Part shown: positions 1 to 7,432 of the stretch, in pieces
Layout of the letters: each line of letters starts with the position of its first letter
Position numbering within the stretch: position 1 is the stretch's first letter
From: a virus
Reading direction: 5' to 3' (one strand)
Virus record (IMG/VR): IMGVR_UViG_3300036770_001504
Coordinates: 1 to 45,063 of that record
Length of the DNA stretch: 45,063 nucleotides
Position numbers and translations under genes: made by a program
The notes under the pieces: model-generated
What the model saw: the letters and a program-made list of their open reading frames with translations, nothing else
What the model was told of the DNA's origin: nothing
The model's database searches: none

Positions 1-60
1 GTAAACTTAACCACAGCAGATAAATTTCATATGTGGTTTATGTATGAATGTGTTGATTAA
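1..60 (+). CDS. 3' end of an upstream gene (partial)
   Basis: Frame 1 is open from the window edge to the TAA at 58-60 and encodes 19 residues; the other two forward frames are closed by early stops. The residues (ending FMYECVD) look like the end of a beta-rich tail protein, but this is too short to assign. It lies directly upstream of the collagen-like gene on the same strand. Confidence 0.45.
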   Translation, partial: VNLTTADKFHMWFMYECVD

Positions 61-66
61 TAATCT

Positions 67-74
67 GAGATAAT
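67..74 (+). promoter_or_regulatory. Extended -10 promoter, leaderless start
   Basis: The sequence TG-a-GATAAT ends 6 nt before the ATG at 81, so the expected +1 is the A of the start codon. There is no Shine-Dalgarno in front of the ATG and no recognisable -35 box. Confidence 0.5.
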
Positions 75-80
75 ACGTTC

Positions 81-800
81 ATGGCAGTTTCTAAATCTAT
101 GGACTTTCCTGGCAAAAAGAAAAACTATGCATCTCAGGTTGTACAATCACAACAAACAACAGTTGATCAATCTGCAACATACATACCAGTTCCAGGGCCA
201 CAAGGCCCACAGGGACCTCAAGGACCACAAGGGGTACCAGGACCAAGGGGAGATAAAGGAAAAGACGGGGAGAGAGGCCCAAAAGGCGAAAGAGGCACAC
301 CTGGTAAAGATGGTCTAAGTTCTTTATCATCTTCTGGACAACAGGCTGGCTGGGGAGCATACTATAACTCAAACAAAAAATCTATCAGACTTGGAATTGA
401 TAAAGGCGACGAGGGATGGGTAAATATTTGGGTAGATTCAAATCCTAAAAATGAAAAATTTTTGCCAAAAGAAGCAACCAGCCTTTGGAATGAAAACCAA
501 AGAATGCTTAATTTTCATGGTATTAACATAGGCTCTCAAATATTTGTTACATATAACTTTGAACTTACTACATATAATAATAATACAGAGGTTTGGATTA
601 GAACATTTTTTCCTAAATCTGCCATCGATATTTCTCAGCATGTAGGATCATTAAAATATCAATATACCTACAATATGAACGTTACTCAGCACTTCTTCAT
701 AGAAAATGAAGATATGTGGAAAAATGGTGCGGTACCTCAAATCAGAACAGACTATGATGCAGATGTAATAATCAATTCTATACACGTATCTGTGATATAA
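81..800 (+). CDS. Collagen-like tail fibre / virion protein
   Basis: A 239-residue protein with a short polar N-terminus, then a collagen-like segment with Gly at every third residue from 39 to 78 (14 glycines, first as GPQ triplets and then as charged GDK/GER/GPK triplets). The C-terminal domain (about 85-239) is rich in aromatic residues and Asn and looks like a beta-sandwich. Collagen-like stalks in phages form trimeric rods that present a distal receptor-binding or decoration domain; that role is inferred here. The GPQ/GPR/GKD triplets could be hydroxylation substrates, notable because several 2OG oxygenases are encoded nearby. The start is chosen because the extended -10 box sits 6 nt upstream and no SD is present. 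Confidence 0.8.
   Translation: MAVSKSMDFPGKKKNYASQVVQSQQTTVDQSATYIPVPGPQGPQGPQGPQGVPGPRGDKGKDGERGPKGERGTPGKDGLSSLSSSGQQAGWGAYYNSNKKSIRLGIDKGDEGWVNIWVDSNPKNEKFLPKEATSLWNENQRMLNFHGINIGSQIFVTYNFELTTYNNNTEVWIRTFFPKSAIDISQHVGSLKYQYTYNMNVTQHFFIENEDMWKNGAVPQIRTDYDADVIINSIHVSVI
195..314 (+). repeat. Collagen G-x-y coding repeat
   Basis: A 9-nt periodic sequence encoding uninterrupted G-x-y triplets (residues 39-78 of the fibre protein). The first copies are nearly identical GPQ codons; later copies diverge into charged triplets. Confidence 0.85.
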
Positions 801-801
801 T
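793..801 (+). promoter_or_regulatory. Extended -10 promoter
   Basis: TG-a-TATAAT overlaps the TAA stop (798-800) of the preceding gene. A GGAGG-type SD follows before the ATG at 817, so this transcript would have a short leader. Confidence 0.5.
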
Positions 802-816
802 TTACACGGAGGAATT

Positions 817-1233
817 ATGGCATTTCCAGGAACATTAAATATTTCGTATTACAAGGGTGACACCTATGAATTTCGTATATACCCTAAAACAGCAGATGGA
901 GATGTTTTTGATTTAACTCCATATGTAGGCGGAGATTATGATGATGATAACGATCCAGGAACTCCAGTTGTAGATGCCGACGCTGTCGTGTTTTCTTTTT
1001 CAGAAACTAGAGGAGAGCCAGATCCTCATAAATGTTTTGCTGAAATTTCAGATGATAAGACATACATAACTTGTGTAATCAGACCAGAAGACTCTCAGTA
1101 TTTAGATGCTGGAACAACATATGTTTACGATGTTCAAATTTTTAAACCAGCAGGTGATGGAATAACATATCCAACAATACATACATTGCTTACTGGTAAT
1201 ATAACTGTTACTGGGCAGGTATCTCAGTGGTAG
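817..1233 (+). CDS. Virion beta-sandwich protein (baseplate/fibre-associated)
   Basis: A 138-residue acidic protein, predicted all-beta. Its opening, a strand followed by GDTYEFRIYPK and DLTPY, resembles the N-terminal fold of baseplate upper proteins and small fibre-base proteins (GDT-strand-DLT pattern). The product at 8018 has the same layout (VVRGDTASFRVYATD), so the two are probably distant paralogues. No catalytic motif is visible. SD CGGAGG lies upstream of the ATG. The 3' end overlaps the next gene by 7 nt, implying translational coupling. The exact structural role is not established. Confidence 0.6.
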   Translation: MAFPGTLNISYYKGDTYEFRIYPKTADGDVFDLTPYVGGDYDDDNDPGTPVVDADAVVFSFSETRGEPDPHKCFAEISDDKTYITCVIRPEDSQYLDAGTTYVYDVQIFKPAGDGITYPTIHTLLTGNITVTGQVSQW

Positions 1234-1799
1234 ATGTAATTTTATCTAGTGATGACTTAGTTGTTCTTGGTGGGCCAGAATCTGTTAATGTTGAAGTAGA
1301 TTTCGGACCACAAGGTGATCGTGGAAGTTTAATTTTTGTGGGTAATGGAAAGCCAGATCTAGTTGATATTGGACAAACTCCAAATGTATTTGATCTTTAT
1401 ATAAATTTGCTTACAACCGATGATGAATATTTAATGATGTATCAATATGTTGAGGTATTAGGAACATTACAATGGCAAACTCTAACTAAATTAATTCCCA
1501 ATACATATGTTACAAATCAGAATATTGATTTTGATACCGCCAACTATTGCCATATTCCTATTGCATCAATAGTAGATCCATCTTATGTAGGAAGCACTGA
1601 TGCTTCTAACTTTAGTGTTCAGGTAACTTTTGGAACATCTGCAGGGTATCCAATTGTAAGTTCAATTAAAACAGAAGTAGTTACTCTTAGCAGTATTGAA
1701 AATTTAAAAATAACATTCTATGCCAAGGAATTTGATGGTACTAACTGGATCGATATAAGCGGTTCTAGAACAGCCAACCTTCATATTTCGGTGGTATAA
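1227..1799 (+). CDS. Putative minor tail/fibre protein
   Basis: A 190-residue protein starting with GTG inside the end of the previous gene. The N-terminus is hydrophobic and acidic and is followed by a short GPQGDRGS segment (about 28-35), a remnant collagen-like triplet motif often seen where fibre proteins join. The rest is beta-strand-rich with no cysteine cluster or catalytic motif. It belongs to the appendage gene run by position and composition; I do not recognise a specific family. Confidence 0.6.
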   Translation: MVDVILSSDDLVVLGGPESVNVEVDFGPQGDRGSLIFVGNGKPDLVDIGQTPNVFDLYINLLTTDDEYLMMYQYVEVLGTLQWQTLTKLIPNTYVTNQNIDFDTANYCHIPIASIVDPSYVGSTDASNFSVQVTFGTSAGYPIVSSIKTEVVTLSSIENLKITFYAKEFDGTNWIDISGSRTANLHISVV

Positions 1800-1800
1800 T
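1792..1800 (+). promoter_or_regulatory. Extended -10 promoter
   Basis: TG-g-TATAAT is fused with the TAA stop (1797-1799) of the upstream gene. The next gene starts at GTG 1817 after an AAGGGG SD. Confidence 0.5.
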
Positions 1801-1816
1801 CAAAGGGGTGATGTAA

Positions 1817-2458
1817 GTGGCAGTTGAAGACATTGGTAGTTTATGGAATACCAAGCAGCCAGGATATGAAGATGCTGCAGATATTCAGGCAGCCCTAAAA
1901 GCATTCCTTTACGGTAGTTACGATTATGACCAAACAAATACAGACCCAACACAACTTCCAAACCCATCTCTTGCAAAACACCTACAGGGTTTAGACGACA
2001 GGATTACAGATCAAGAAACATTAGGAATAGGATCTGACTATCTTACCCTTTCAGAAATTGCAGCAATAGTATCCCCAGAAGACGGATATATTGCTATGGC
2101 ATCTGACTCTAATGGCGGAGCAGTTGAATCTTTATATGCCTCCGCATTTTACACAAATGAAGCCCCAACAACAGACATTGTAGATGGAGTTCTTTGGGTA
2201 GATAAAGATTCTGAAGCATTAGATACATATGTTTATGATGCAACAGACGAAGAATGGGTAAGAATTAATGATCTTAAGAATGTCATTCAGGCAAAGGGTG
2301 ATATACTTATCGGCAGTTCTGCAAGCAATATAGACAATTTGGCGATTGGTTCAAATGGAACTGTATTGACAGCAGATGACACTCAGCCACTTGGAGTCAA
2401 ATGGCAACAAGTAGATACTGAGTCTATTATAATTTCATCCGTGATGGGTGCGTATTAG
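1817..2458 (+). CDS. Putative tail fibre protein
   Basis: A 213-residue protein starting with GTG; an upstream ATG at 1811 is immediately followed by a stop, so GTG is the only sensible start. The N-terminal 70 residues are helical and acidic. The middle contains a module of the form APTTDIVDGVLWVDKDSE, a fibre element of the general type 'APxxxxxGdlWvdt', also seen in the product at 10879 (APESPENGDLWFDT). The C-terminus carries a GDILIGSSASN / LTADDTQPLGVKW pattern found in the hinge regions of phage fibres. No enzyme motif is visible. Confidence 0.65.
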   Translation: MAVEDIGSLWNTKQPGYEDAADIQAALKAFLYGSYDYDQTNTDPTQLPNPSLAKHLQGLDDRITDQETLGIGSDYLTLSEIAAIVSPEDGYIAMASDSNGGAVESLYASAFYTNEAPTTDIVDGVLWVDKDSEALDTYVYDATDEEWVRINDLKNVIQAKGDILIGSSASNIDNLAIGSNGTVLTADDTQPLGVKWQQVDTESIIISSVMGAY

Positions 2459-2466
2459 GAGGAGAT

Positions 2467-2769
2467 ATGGCTACTACACCAAAATTAATGTATCGTGGAG
2501 CAGCAGCACTTACTGACACAACACTTTACACTGTGCCAGCAGATACAACTGCTATCGTAACAGATATTGTTGTGACAAACACTGACTCTACAGCAGCAAC
2601 ATTTACTATAAAGTTTGATACTGTAGAAGTTCTTTCTGGCGCTACCCTCGCTGCAAACAGTACTGCTACTTTTGAATTAAAGCAGGTACTAGAAGCAGCC
2701 GATGTAGTTTCTGGACTAGCATCTGCAACTACTGTTAAACTTCATATAAGCGGAGTTGAGATTGCATGA
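2467..2769 (+). CDS. Small Ig-like virion protein
   Basis: A 100-residue protein made almost entirely of Thr/Val/Ala strands (TVPADTTAIVTDIVVTNTD), consistent with a single beta-sandwich of the small fibre-base or decoration type. A strong AGGAGAT SD precedes the ATG. The 3' end overlaps the next start as ATGA, implying coupled expression. Confidence 0.65.
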   Translation: MATTPKLMYRGAAALTDTTLYTVPADTTAIVTDIVVTNTDSTAATFTIKFDTVEVLSGATLAANSTATFELKQVLEAADVVSGLASATTVKLHISGVEIA

Positions 2770-3284
2770 GTTATTCTGTATACCCTCCAGAAGAACAGGC
2801 ATCTGCAGTAACAGATAATTGGCAATTAATTGCTTCTAGTACACCAACTACTGGAACTACCGTTACATTTTCTGGAATAGCAACTGATTGGCGTAAACTT
2901 TGGATTTTGACACACGATCCAGTTTCTTTAAGTACTGGGGGAAATACATATATTCGTACAAACACTTTGAGCAATCCAACAGACTATGCATGGCTTGGTC
3001 CTAGTGGAACCAGTTCATTTAGATATAATGATGAAACTGGAATTTATAATTATACTGCAGCAACAGGCGCTAGTGCTATTTTTAATGTTTATATAACAAA
3101 CCCTTCTTCATCATTACCATTTGCAACTTTTGAAGGTGCGGGTTCTGCAGGTACTGGAGGAGATTCTTATCAACGAGGATGGATTAAAAATTTAACTTCA
3201 CCAGTTACACAAATTGATATTATAACAACAACTGGGTATAACGCAAGTAATACTGGTTCATTTAAGTTATATGGGAGCCTATAA
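2766..3284 (+). CDS. Fibre/decoration protein, beta-rich
   Basis: A 172-residue Ser/Thr/Tyr/Gly-rich protein beginning in an ATGA overlap with the previous gene. The pattern WQLIASSTPTTGTTVTFSGI then KLWILTHD, with a C-terminal strand FKLYGSL, is typical of phage carbohydrate-contacting beta-sandwich domains. The function is inferred from context only. Confidence 0.55.
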   Translation: MSYSVYPPEEQASAVTDNWQLIASSTPTTGTTVTFSGIATDWRKLWILTHDPVSLSTGGNTYIRTNTLSNPTDYAWLGPSGTSSFRYNDETGIYNYTAATGASAIFNVYITNPSSSLPFATFEGAGSAGTGGDSYQRGWIKNLTSPVTQIDIITTTGYNASNTGSFKLYGSL

Positions 3285-3286
3285 AT

Positions 3287-3910
3287 ATGTCAACAGTTAG
3301 TTCAACCAGTAAAGTAGCATACATGTATGACCAAGCGTCAGATACTTGGTATGCTGTTGCTGGTACGGCTAACACAAATGTTGCATATACTTGGAATGCT
3401 GCTCACACTTTTGGATCTATCGTAACTGTTAATGATGTTATTAGAGCAAAAGGTGGAGTAAATAGATTTCAAAACCCTACCGCCAGAGATACAGTAATTC
3501 CTTCTCCAGTTAAGGGTACTGTATGTTTTGTTGAGCAAACAGACGGCGGTACTGATATAAACCAAGTTCAAATTTATAATGGTACATCATGGGTAGGAAT
3601 GTTAGATACAACTACTCTTAATAATCAGACATCTGACTATACCCTGGTTTTGGGGGATGCTGGAAAAACAATTACAGTTGATTCTACAATAGATAGAACA
3701 ATTACTATTCCAAGCAATGCTTCTGTACCCTTCGCAATTGGACAAAGACTTGATATTATTCGTATGAACACTGGCAACGTAACTATTGGCGGTACACCAA
3801 CTATTCTTAGTAAAAATTCTAACAAGAAAATTGCTGCGAGGTATTCTGGAGCAACTCTTATCAAAACTGATACAGATACCTGGGTACTTATTGGCGATTT
3901 GACGGCGTAG
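3287..3910 (+). CDS. Fibre protein with shared C-terminal beta-domain
   Basis: A 207-residue protein. Residues 1-45 are a short strand-rich adaptor, and 46-110 contain a fibre module (GGVNRFQNPTARD, QIYNGTSWVGM). Residues 115-207 form a C-terminal domain (pattern 'SDYTLVLGDAGKTITVD', then 'KIAARYSGATLIKTDTDTW') that aligns with the last 95 residues of the large fibre at 11396. The two genes therefore share a mobile C-terminal module, probably a trimerising or tip domain. It follows the previous gene after 2 nt, with a GGGAG SD inside that gene. Confidence 0.65.
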   Translation: MSTVSSTSKVAYMYDQASDTWYAVAGTANTNVAYTWNAAHTFGSIVTVNDVIRAKGGVNRFQNPTARDTVIPSPVKGTVCFVEQTDGGTDINQVQIYNGTSWVGMLDTTTLNNQTSDYTLVLGDAGKTITVDSTIDRTITIPSNASVPFAIGQRLDIIRMNTGNVTIGGTPTILSKNSNKKIAARYSGATLIKTDTDTWVLIGDLTA

Positions 3911-3918
3911 GTGATCCC

Positions 3919-5466
3919 ATGCTTGGATGGCTTGGAAAATGGGCGGGATCCAAAGGAATGGGAAAAATCCCAGACCTTGAAGGCTTATCTAGAGCAGATG
4001 CAAGAAACGCAATTATAAATGCTGGATTTAGTTTAGGTAATGAAACTGTAAGAGGAAATAGTCAGGGAGCAACATCTTCTAATAATGGTAAGGCTAAGGG
4101 AAGAGTTGATACAAACGAATTACTTGATTACGAATCTCAGATAGATTTTGAATACTACTCTTGGGTTGATGAACAAAATACTCAAAATACTCAAAATACT
4201 CAGAACACAGTAAACACTGTAAATACTGTTGATACCGTAAACACTGTAAATACTGTTAATACAGTAAACACCGTAAACACTGTTGACACAGTACCAACAT
4301 GTCAATATAGTTATGGAGAATGGACATCGTTAGGTACAAGAGTAGAACAGACTTGCAATGGATCCATGCTAACTGTTACAAGCGGTCAAGCAGAGGCAAG
4401 ATTTTTGGTTGATTCTGGAAATAATCTTGTTTTATTCCCACCAGAGGGATGCGGTCCTGCAGTTGAGACTAGATGGATAGGTACTCCAGAAACTACCACA
4501 ACGGAAGATTGTTATTACTGTACATGTGAGGTTGATACAGTTAATACAGTAAACACGGTTGATACCGTTGATACAGTAACCACTGTTAACACTGTTAACA
4601 CTGTTAACACTGTAGATTCTGGCCCTGGATATTGTAGATCAGAAGTTAAGCAGGATGGAATTGGTGCATGTAGTTCTGGACTTGCAACTTATACAGTTTG
4701 TTATTCTAATTCAGACTTTACTGGAAGTGTAACTTATTCAGAATGGACTGAATGCTATGAGTCAGGTGTAAATACACAAAATACAGTTAATACTGTTAAT
4801 ACAGTTAATACTGTTAATACAGTTGATACTGTTAATACAGTTGATACTGTTAATACAGTTGATACAGTAAATACTGTTGTTAATATTCAAGATACCGTTG
4901 ATACTGTTAATACGGTAAACACAGTTGACACAGTTAATACAGTAAATACTCCATGCGGACAAGAATGGTATAACTTTACTGGAAATCTTACAGAATGCTG
5001 TGGTTTGGGAGAAAGAGATCAATTAATAGATTGTAATGGAGTAGTTCTTGAAACTGTTATTAGTTGTATTGATACATGTCAAAATACACAAAATACTCAA
5101 AACACCCAAAACACTCAAAACACCCAAAATACAGTTGATACTCAAAACACCCAAAATACAGTTGATACTCAAAACACCCAAAATACAGTTGATACTCAAA
5201 ACACCCAAAACACCCAAAATACCCAAAATACAGTTGATACTCAAAACACCCAAAATACAGTTGATACTCAAAACACCCAAAACACCCAAAATACAGTTGA
5301 TACTTTTGTTAATATTCAGGATACAGTTGATACCCAAAACACACAAAATACAGTTGATACTGTAGATACTCAAAATACAGTTGATACTCAAAATACTCAA
5401 AATACTCCATGCGATTCTTGTTGTCAGATAGGCTGTGTCACCGTTGGATCGAATTGTGCCTGTTAG
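3919..5466 (+). CDS. PASTA-domain protein with NTV/NTQ/DTV tripeptide repeats and Cys-rich beads
   Basis: A 515-residue protein of unknown function. Residues 17-60 fit a PASTA domain (IPDLEGLSRADARNAIINAG), a fold that binds peptidoglycan or beta-lactam-like ligands in host kinases and also occurs in phage tail proteins. After this come four blocks of tandem tripeptides NTV, NTQ, DTV or DTQ (13, 9, 20 and 36 triplets). They are separated by three cysteine-containing globular inserts (about 127-205, 234-284 and 345-388) and closed by a Cys-rich tail (CDSCCQIGC...CAC). Two interruptions share the motif VNIQDTVDT. Thr occupies every third position, so a periodic rod or array is likely. A cell-wall-reaching fibre is my inference; I recognise no homologue for the repeat part. 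Confidence 0.7.
   Translation: MLGWLGKWAGSKGMGKIPDLEGLSRADARNAIINAGFSLGNETVRGNSQGATSSNNGKAKGRVDTNELLDYESQIDFEYYSWVDEQNTQNTQNTQNTVNTVNTVDTVNTVNTVNTVNTVNTVDTVPTCQYSYGEWTSLGTRVEQTCNGSMLTVTSGQAEARFLVDSGNNLVLFPPEGCGPAVETRWIGTPETTTTEDCYYCTCEVDTVNTVNTVDTVDTVTTVNTVNTVNTVDSGPGYCRSEVKQDGIGACSSGLATYTVCYSNSDFTGSVTYSEWTECYESGVNTQNTVNTVNTVNTVNTVDTVNTVDTVNTVDTVNTVVNIQDTVDTVNTVNTVDTVNTVNTPCGQEWYNFTGNLTECCGLGERDQLIDCNGVVLETVISCIDTCQNTQNTQNTQNTQNTQNTVDTQNTQNTVDTQNTQNTVDTQNTQNTQNTQNTVDTQNTQNTVDTQNTQNTQNTVDTFVNIQDTVDTQNTQNTVDTVDTQNTVDTQNTQNTPCDSCCQIGCVTVGSNCAC
4177..5406 (+). repeat. 9-nt tandem repeats encoding N/D-T-V/Q triplets in four blocks
   Basis: Blocks lie at 4177-4293, 4534-4614, 4771-4950 and 5083-5406. 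The unit is (A/G)AY-ACN-(GTN/CAR), with synonymous third positions varying freely. This indicates selection at protein level rather than only recent slippage, although long identical stretches in block 4 suggest recent expansion there. The last block is dominated by NTQ/DTQ and the middle blocks by NTV/DTV. Confidence 0.9.
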
Positions 5467-5468
5467 TA

Positions 5469-5477
5469 TGATATACT
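5469..5477 (+). promoter_or_regulatory. Extended -10 promoter
   Basis: TG-a-TATACT begins just after the TAG stop of the tripeptide-repeat gene. An AAGGAG SD and the ATG at 5494 follow. It would drive the 5494-6821 gene cluster. Confidence 0.5.
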
Positions 5478-5493
5478 TAAATAAGGAGAAAAA

Positions 5494-5691
5494 ATGATAA
5501 CTTTTGCAATTATTGTAGATAATGAGGTTGCTTCAACGCTTGTTATTACTGATGAAAATGAATCTTTGGACCAAACACAAAGACTTGCTGCTGCCCTTAG
5601 ATCAGACTTTACTATATTAGAAACAGAAAACCATAATGTTAAGCCTGGTTGGACCTGGGATGGAACTAATTTTGTAGAACCTTTGGAGTAG
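5494..5691 (+). CDS. Small fibre-associated protein (WxWDGTxF motif)
   Basis: A 65-residue protein: strand (TFAIIVDNEVASTLVI), helix, strand, then the terminal motif PGWTWDGTNFVEP. This layout is common in small proteins next to phage tail fibre genes, resembling fibre-assembly or fibre-tip accessory proteins; the biochemical role is unknown. It has its own promoter and a good SD (AAGGAG), and the Hint gene follows after 3 nt. Confidence 0.6.
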   Translation: MITFAIIVDNEVASTLVITDENESLDQTQRLAAALRSDFTILETENHNVKPGWTWDGTNFVEPLE

Positions 5692-5694
5692 TTT

Positions 5695-6222
5695 GTGTCT
5701 GAAGAACTATCTGCTTGGCAAAAATATAAACTTCAACAAAAACAATCTATAAGTAAAAGCATTATAACTGGATATACAAAACTAGTTTATGGAACAAAAA
5801 TATTAATGGCTGATGGTACTTATAAAAAAGTTGAAGATATCTATATTGGAGATTCTATAAAAACTTTATCTATTAAAGATGCAGATTTTCCTTTTACTTT
5901 TCAACAATTAGGAGATTTTAATTTTTCTTCTTCAAAAGTTTATAATACAGTTCATAAAAAAGAAACCTTTACTCATAATATTTATAATCAATATTTTACA
6001 AGCACGTCTACCCTGCTGACTTTAAGGGATAGTCATCTAATTAAAGTTTTTGCATCTGATATTAAGTTACATGATAAAGTTTTAAACAATGAGGCAGATT
6101 TTGTTTCTATAGAAAAAATAGTTACAAATAATTTAAACATAGATTCAGTATCTTTAGATATTTATCCAGATAAAATATTTTTTACAGAACATCTTGCTAT
6201 TTTTTGTGAGGGTATAAAATGA
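5695..6222 (+). CDS. Stand-alone degenerate Hint (intein-like) domain protein
   Basis: A 175-residue protein starting with GTG, with GGAG inside the end of the preceding gene as SD. After about 35 residues a Hint block A appears: GTKILMADGTYKKVEDIYIGD (residues about 42-62). A His in a block-B-like context (RDSHLIKVF) and a terminal IYPDKIFFTEHLAIF, resembling block F, follow. The position that holds the nucleophilic Cys/Ser in active inteins is Lys here, and the terminal HN is absent, so self-splicing is not expected. It aligns with the C-terminal domain of the protein encoded at 13027, including MADGT and IFFTE. The next gene, a 2OG oxygenase, overlaps by ATGA. AT-rich codon use matches the oxygenases more than the fibres. 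Confidence 0.65.
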   Translation: MSEELSAWQKYKLQQKQSISKSIITGYTKLVYGTKILMADGTYKKVEDIYIGDSIKTLSIKDADFPFTFQQLGDFNFSSSKVYNTVHKKETFTHNIYNQYFTSTSTLLTLRDSHLIKVFASDIKLHDKVLNNEADFVSIEKIVTNNLNIDSVSLDIYPDKIFFTEHLAIFCEGIK

Positions 6223-6821
6223 ATAAAAAAATACTAGACGACAGAATAGTAGAATATACAGGATTACTAAACAATCCAGATAAAATAATTAATGATATAT
6301 ATGATGTATGCAAAAAATATAGTTTAAAATTTGCAGAAAGTACAATTAATAATTATCAAATAGACAAAGACAAAGTGTCATCTACAGCCTTCTGGTTACA
6401 TGCTTCTCCAAAAGATATAGAAATTTCAACAACATTTCCAAATGAAAAATTTGAAATAAATTCTTATATAGATAAAGAAGTTTCTGAAGCAGTTTTTGAT
6501 TATATTGATAATTACGATGTTAAAATAAAGCAAAAAGAAAGATGGGGTATGGTTAGATATGAGAAAGATCAGTTTATTACTTGGCATCAAGATGGACCAG
6601 ATCCAAAAGATAACCCTAATGGAAGAAAACTTTCTTTTGTTTTATATTTAAATGATAATTATGAAAATGGTGGAATTCAGTTTAGAGATTATATTGGAGG
6701 AGAGGAATATAAACCAACTGCTGGGAGTTTATTAATATTCCCCTCCTACCCTCAATATTCACATAGAGTTATTCCTGTGAGTTCTGGAACAAAATATGTC
6801 AATATTTCTTTTGCTATTTAG
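6219..6821 (+). CDS. 2-oxoglutarate/Fe(II)-dependent oxygenase (prolyl 4-hydroxylase-like)
   Basis: A 200-residue single-domain protein with a complete facial triad. WHQDG gives His123 and Asp125, SHRV gives the distal His182, and Lys192 in SSGTKYVNISF sits where 2OG is bound. The core strands FVLYLNDNYENGGIQF and AGSLLIFPSYPQYSH are classic double-stranded beta-helix segments of the P4H/PiuC type. Such enzymes hydroxylate amino-acid side chains or small molecules using 2OG and O2, acting in the cytoplasm. Translational coupling to the Hint gene and position among fibre genes suggest a virion-protein substrate, which is inference. Its 3' end overlaps the convergent lysozyme gene by 4 bp. Confidence 0.85.
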   Translation: MNKKILDDRIVEYTGLLNNPDKIINDIYDVCKKYSLKFAESTINNYQIDKDKVSSTAFWLHASPKDIEISTTFPNEKFEINSYIDKEVSEAVFDYIDNYDVKIKQKERWGMVRYEKDQFITWHQDGPDPKDNPNGRKLSFVLYLNDNYENGGIQFRDYIGGEEYKPTAGSLLIFPSYPQYSHRVIPVSSGTKYVNISFAI

Positions 6822-7378
6822 TTAGGAAATTTTTCTAACCACTCCCTAGTTCTAGGGGTAATTCCTTTCCAAGAACTCCAGTTTTCTCCTCCTTGAGACA
6901 TATGAAATGCAATTTCTGCATTAACAACTGGATTAAACAAGTCTGCATTGTGATCTAGGTCATATTTTTTACGACGATCAGGACCAAGCATTCCAATCAT
7001 ATTAATTTGAAAAATACCATACGAACTGTCTCCAGTTCTGGAATTTCCATTGAATGCAAATGGCCTACCACTACTTTCTTTTTTAGCAATAGCCCATGCC
7101 TCCTTGAGACTTTGTCCCTTAAAGCCCACTAACCTAAGTAATTCTTTAAGGTCCTTATCAGATAGAGATGTAGCGTTTTCATATTTTTCTAACTGATCTT
7201 CTTTAGCCTTAGAAACGACTTTGGCCACTTCCGTGGCCTCTATTGTTTTTTCAAGCACGATATTACTATCGTTTAGTCGGTTTTCAGAAGCATTGGCAAC
7301 GTTTGACCAAACACCAAACATAGCCAATATGCTGAGTGTACCAATGATATTCCTGTTATTATTCATAAAGTTAATCAT
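6818..7378 (-). CDS. Secreted lysozyme/transglycosylase-like protein (SLT/GEWL fold)
   Basis: A 186-residue protein and the only gene on the minus strand. Residues 1-30 form a Sec signal peptide (basic Asn-rich start, hydrophobic core IIGTLSILAMFG, likely cleavage after ANA). A linker follows, then a lytic transglycosylase-like domain: catalytic Glu101 in KKESSG, SSYGIFQIN at 118-126, and the WSSWKG end motif. It would cleave peptidoglycan glycan strands outside the membrane. The start is chosen at 7378 because AAGGAGG lies 5 nt upstream; a longer reading to 7405 has no RBS. It has its own divergent promoter, so it can be expressed apart from the late genes. Endolysin, entry-related or superinfection-related roles are all possible. 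Confidence 0.8.
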   Translation of the reverse strand: MINFMNNNRNIIGTLSILAMFGVWSNVANASENRLNDSNIVLEKTIEATEVAKVVSKAKEDQLEKYENATSLSDKDLKELLRLVGFKGQSLKEAWAIAKKESSGRPFAFNGNSRTGDSSYGIFQINMIGMLGPDRRKKYDLDHNADLFNPVVNAEIAFHMSQGGENWSSWKGITPRTREWLEKFPN

Positions 7379-7400
7379 AGTTTCCTCCTTAGAAACGAAA

Positions 7401-7421
7401 AACACCTTGTTTAAGGGTGTT
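7401..7421 (-). other. 5' stem-loop in the lysozyme leader
   Basis: AACACCTT and AGGGTGTT form an 8-bp stem (one G-T pair) with a 5-nt loop. On the minus strand it is followed by a short T-rich run. Because it lies only a few nt after the predicted +1, it may stabilise the mRNA rather than terminate it. Confidence 0.45.
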
Positions 7422-7432
7422 TAACATTTCTT

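Noticed and set aside
5023-5400. Long open frames on both strands inside the tripeptide-repeat gene
   Set aside because: They are shadows created by the 9-nt period, which leaves several frames without stops; they have no RBS and nonsense composition.
4177-5406. Repeat array resembling a CRISPR locus or satellite
   Set aside because: The 9-nt units are in frame within one long gene, have no unique spacers of constant length and no cas genes nearby; they encode a peptide repeat.
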